A program made the position numbers and the translations under genes. A stretch of 30,750 nt of DNA. Source: Bacteroidia bacterium. GTDB lineage: Bacteria; Bacteroidota; Bacteroidia; Bacteroidales; P3. Location: NCBI GenBank assembly GCA_025999775.1, contig BNXT01000001.1, positions 1 to 30,750 of the forward strand, read 5' to 3'. Below the pieces are notes generated by a model. It ran no database searches, had not been told where the DNA came from, and worked only from the letters and a program-made list of their open reading frames with translations. Within the stretch, counting starts at the first letter, position 1. Each line of letters starts with the position of its first letter. Of this stretch, positions 29,766 through 30,750 are shown one piece after another.

Positions 29766-29788
29766 GTGCTTTAGCGCACGGTTTTTTT
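29766..29788 (+). terminator. Short hairpin plus T-run
   Basis: GTGC/GCAC stem with a 6-nt loop, then GG and eight T residues. The stem is short. Confidence 0.4.
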
Positions 29789-29796
29789 TATTTCAT

Positions 29797-29821
29797 TTTA
29801 GTTTAGTTTAGTTTAGTTTAG
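29797..29821. repeat. Five tandem TTTAG units at the 3' end of the HEPN gene
   Basis: A perfect 5-bp repeat covering the stop codon and last codons of the minus-strand gene. Gain or loss of a unit would change only the final few residues. Confidence 0.85.
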
Positions 29822-30215
29822 TTAAAATTAGTTGTTCTATTGTTTGTATAAATTGTTTAGCAGGCTCAAGTAATGGGTTTACATCATCTTCGGTTACATT
29901 ATAGAGGTCATCGTAATCGCCGGTTTGTCGAAGATTAAACATTTTGTTATACGCTTTGTTGAGTGTATCATTAATTAGTCCTGTCGTTACATAATGCAAT
30001 CCTAATAAAGATTTTACGCCACTATGGGTATGAGCCACATGCCCATAGTTTATCAATAGTGCACTTGCGGCATAGTAACAGGCATAATAAAGCCTATTGG
30101 TAGCATTATTCCATCGGTGATTTTGTATGGCTATATCAACATCCAGCAATGTATCTCTCGCCTTTTCTAATCGGTACTTTACGATTGCCGTTTTTTCCTC
30201 CTCTGTTAATCCCAT
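29808..30215 (-). CDS. HEPN-domain protein, partner of the nucleotidyltransferase
   Basis: 135 codons from ATG at 30215. A longer reading would need a TTG at 30230 and would overlap the upstream gene by 14 bp. The protein is all-helical in character and matches the HEPN family: YRLEKARDTLLDVD, NNATNRLYYACYYAASALL, HTHSGVKSLLGLHYV, LRQTGDYDDL. HEPN proteins next to small nucleotidyltransferases form MNT-HEPN toxin-antitoxin modules, in which HEPN is usually an RNase toxin. The classical RX4-6H catalytic motif is not obvious; the conserved Arg sits in RQTGDYDD. Toxin activity is therefore uncertain. It begins 1 bp after the stop of the upstream gene. Confidence 0.85.
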   Translation of the reverse strand: MGLTEEEKTAIVKYRLEKARDTLLDVDIAIQNHRWNNATNRLYYACYYAASALLINYGHVAHTHSGVKSLLGLHYVTTGLINDTLNKAYNKMFNLRQTGDYDDLYNVTEDDVNPLLEPAKQFIQTIEQLILTKLN

Positions 30216-30216
30216 A

Positions 30217-30528
30217 TCATTTGATTTCAATACCTTCTGATTCTACATTTTTATAAAACGTCGTCATTTTTCGTTTTTGCCAATCCTGTGTCGTATAAAT
30301 TAGCGCATTAATTGCTACACCATACTCCCATCCAATTTTATCAAACGGATAGCCATAGTTGCCATAGTCCTCAAACTCCTTTTGTGGTTTGTTCAACAGC
30401 ACCAACAAATCCCAGTCCGAGTCGGGACGAGCATCGCCACGCGCCTGAGAACCAAACAAAATCACGGTGTCATTAGGTAACAACCTACGTTTTAATTGGC
30501 GTATGTTTAATAGAATTTGTTCGTTCAT
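30217..30528 (-). CDS. Minimal nucleotidyltransferase (MNT), putative antitoxin
   Basis: 103 codons. The nucleotidyltransferase motif GSQARGDARPDSDWDLLV lies at residues 26-43, giving the GS...DxD pattern with both aspartates. The usual third acidic residue would fall near GVAINALIYT, where no Asp or Glu is visible. Members of the MntA type silence their HEPN partner by AMPylation, while others may act by binding only. The gene is first in a two-gene operon with the HEPN gene and has a TATCTTTG box just upstream. Confidence 0.88.
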   Translation of the reverse strand: MNEQILLNIRQLKRRLLPNDTVILFGSQARGDARPDSDWDLLVLLNKPQKEFEDYGNYGYPFDKIGWEYGVAINALIYTTQDWQKRKMTTFYKNVESEGIEIK

Positions 30529-30551
30529 TGTTGTTAGAATCCATTTTTTTG

Positions 30552-30559
30552 CAAAGATA
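30552..30559 (-). promoter_or_regulatory. -7 box (TATCTTTG) of the MNT-HEPN operon
   Basis: Perfect TAnnTTTG match, 23 bp before the ATG at 30528. No clear -33 TTG; the expected place is inside the AATTTAG repeat. Confidence 0.55.
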
Positions 30560-30573
30560 CGAAATATTTTTTT

Positions 30574-30617
30574 AATTTAGGAATTTAGGAATTTAGAAAT
30601 TTAGAAATTTAGAAATT
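30574..30617. repeat. AATTTAGGA / ATTTAGAA tandem units
   Basis: Two 9-bp units (AATTTAGGA), then three or so 8-bp units (ATTTAGAA), ending in TTCCCCC. They lead straight into the heptanucleotide array. Confidence 0.8.
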
Positions 30618-30626
30618 CCCCCACAT

Positions 30627-30750
30627 TGTTCATTATTCATTGTTCATTGTTCATTGTTCATTGTTCATTGTTCATTGTTCATTGTTCATTGTTCATTGTT
30701 CATTGTTCATTGTTCATTGTTCATTGTTCATTGTTCATTGTTCATTGTTC
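30627..30750. repeat. Heptanucleotide array (TTCATTG), running off the window end
   Basis: About 17 units, almost all identical, continuing to the last base. The true length is unknown. The array is open in the plus-strand frames but has no sign of being a gene. Confidence 0.92.

Larger units (their letters stand above)
29605..29788 (+). ncRNA. Structured non-coding element, possible small RNA locus
   Basis: No ORF. A long interrupted hairpin can form: GCTTACGA, GTGAGAATT and GGTACAA (29623-29656) pair with TTGTACC, AATTCTCAC and TCGTAAGC (29694-29726). The stems are separated by a 4x3 and a 6x6 internal loop, and a CCGCA/TGCGG hairpin sits in the apex. AGCGGA/TCCGCT (29605-29625) forms a hairpin that competes with the base of the long stem. 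ATAGCG/CGCTAT (29731-29745) forms another, and GTGC/GCAC plus a T-run ends the element. Which strand is transcribed is not certain. It could be a 6S-like RNA, a shorter RNA starting near 29711, or a mobile repeat. Confidence 0.4.

Overview
The window looks like a member of the Bacteroidota, most likely Bacteroidales. Two giant secreted proteins end in type IX secretion (T9SS) C-terminal sorting domains with a YPNP motif. Several genes are preceded by the Bacteroidota-type -7 box TAnnTTTG (11104, 14711, 18677, 19418, 30552), and there is no clear Shine-Dalgarno use. RnfB, LolD, ParE and GyrB are all of the Bacteroidales kind. The first bases lie inside an open gene and are identical to an internal repeat of that gene. 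The last bases lie inside a heptanucleotide tandem array. The window therefore looks like a contig that stops in repeats at both ends.

Layout. 1-9432 (+) is the 3' part of a giant repeat adhesin: beta-helix modules, three MBG-type domains and a T9SS tail. It overlaps by 4 bp a beta-barrel/OmpA-domain outer-membrane protein (9429-10934), so the two form a translationally coupled surface pair. A repeat-filled gap follows, then a PlsC-like acyltransferase (11158-12015, +). Four housekeeping genes lie on the minus strand: rnfB, an M16 lipoprotein peptidase, panC and parE (18547 down to 12012). On the plus strand are lolD, gyrB and a class III aminotransferase (18702-22639). A 554-bp gene-free mosaic of small repeats and hairpins (22640-23193) comes next. 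It is followed by a 2106-codon secreted protein on the minus strand (23194-29514) with PPC-like, FN3-like, BspA-type LRR and Ig-like domains. Then comes a structured non-coding segment (about 29605-29788) and a MNT/HEPN gene pair (30528-29808).

The housekeeping genes are ordinary. The interest lies in the two surface-protein loci and the repeats around them. One family of short AT-rich repeat units fills four intergenic gaps, abuts the stop codons of two surface-protein genes, lies beside promoters of two genes, and appears in frame inside the T9SS sorting domain of the 2106-codon protein. A perfect palindrome recurs three times inside the adhesin. The 29.6-29.8 kb element can fold into a long interrupted hairpin, carries two copies of the -7 promoter box, and could be a small RNA locus. 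I found no tRNA, rRNA, CRISPR array or transposase gene.
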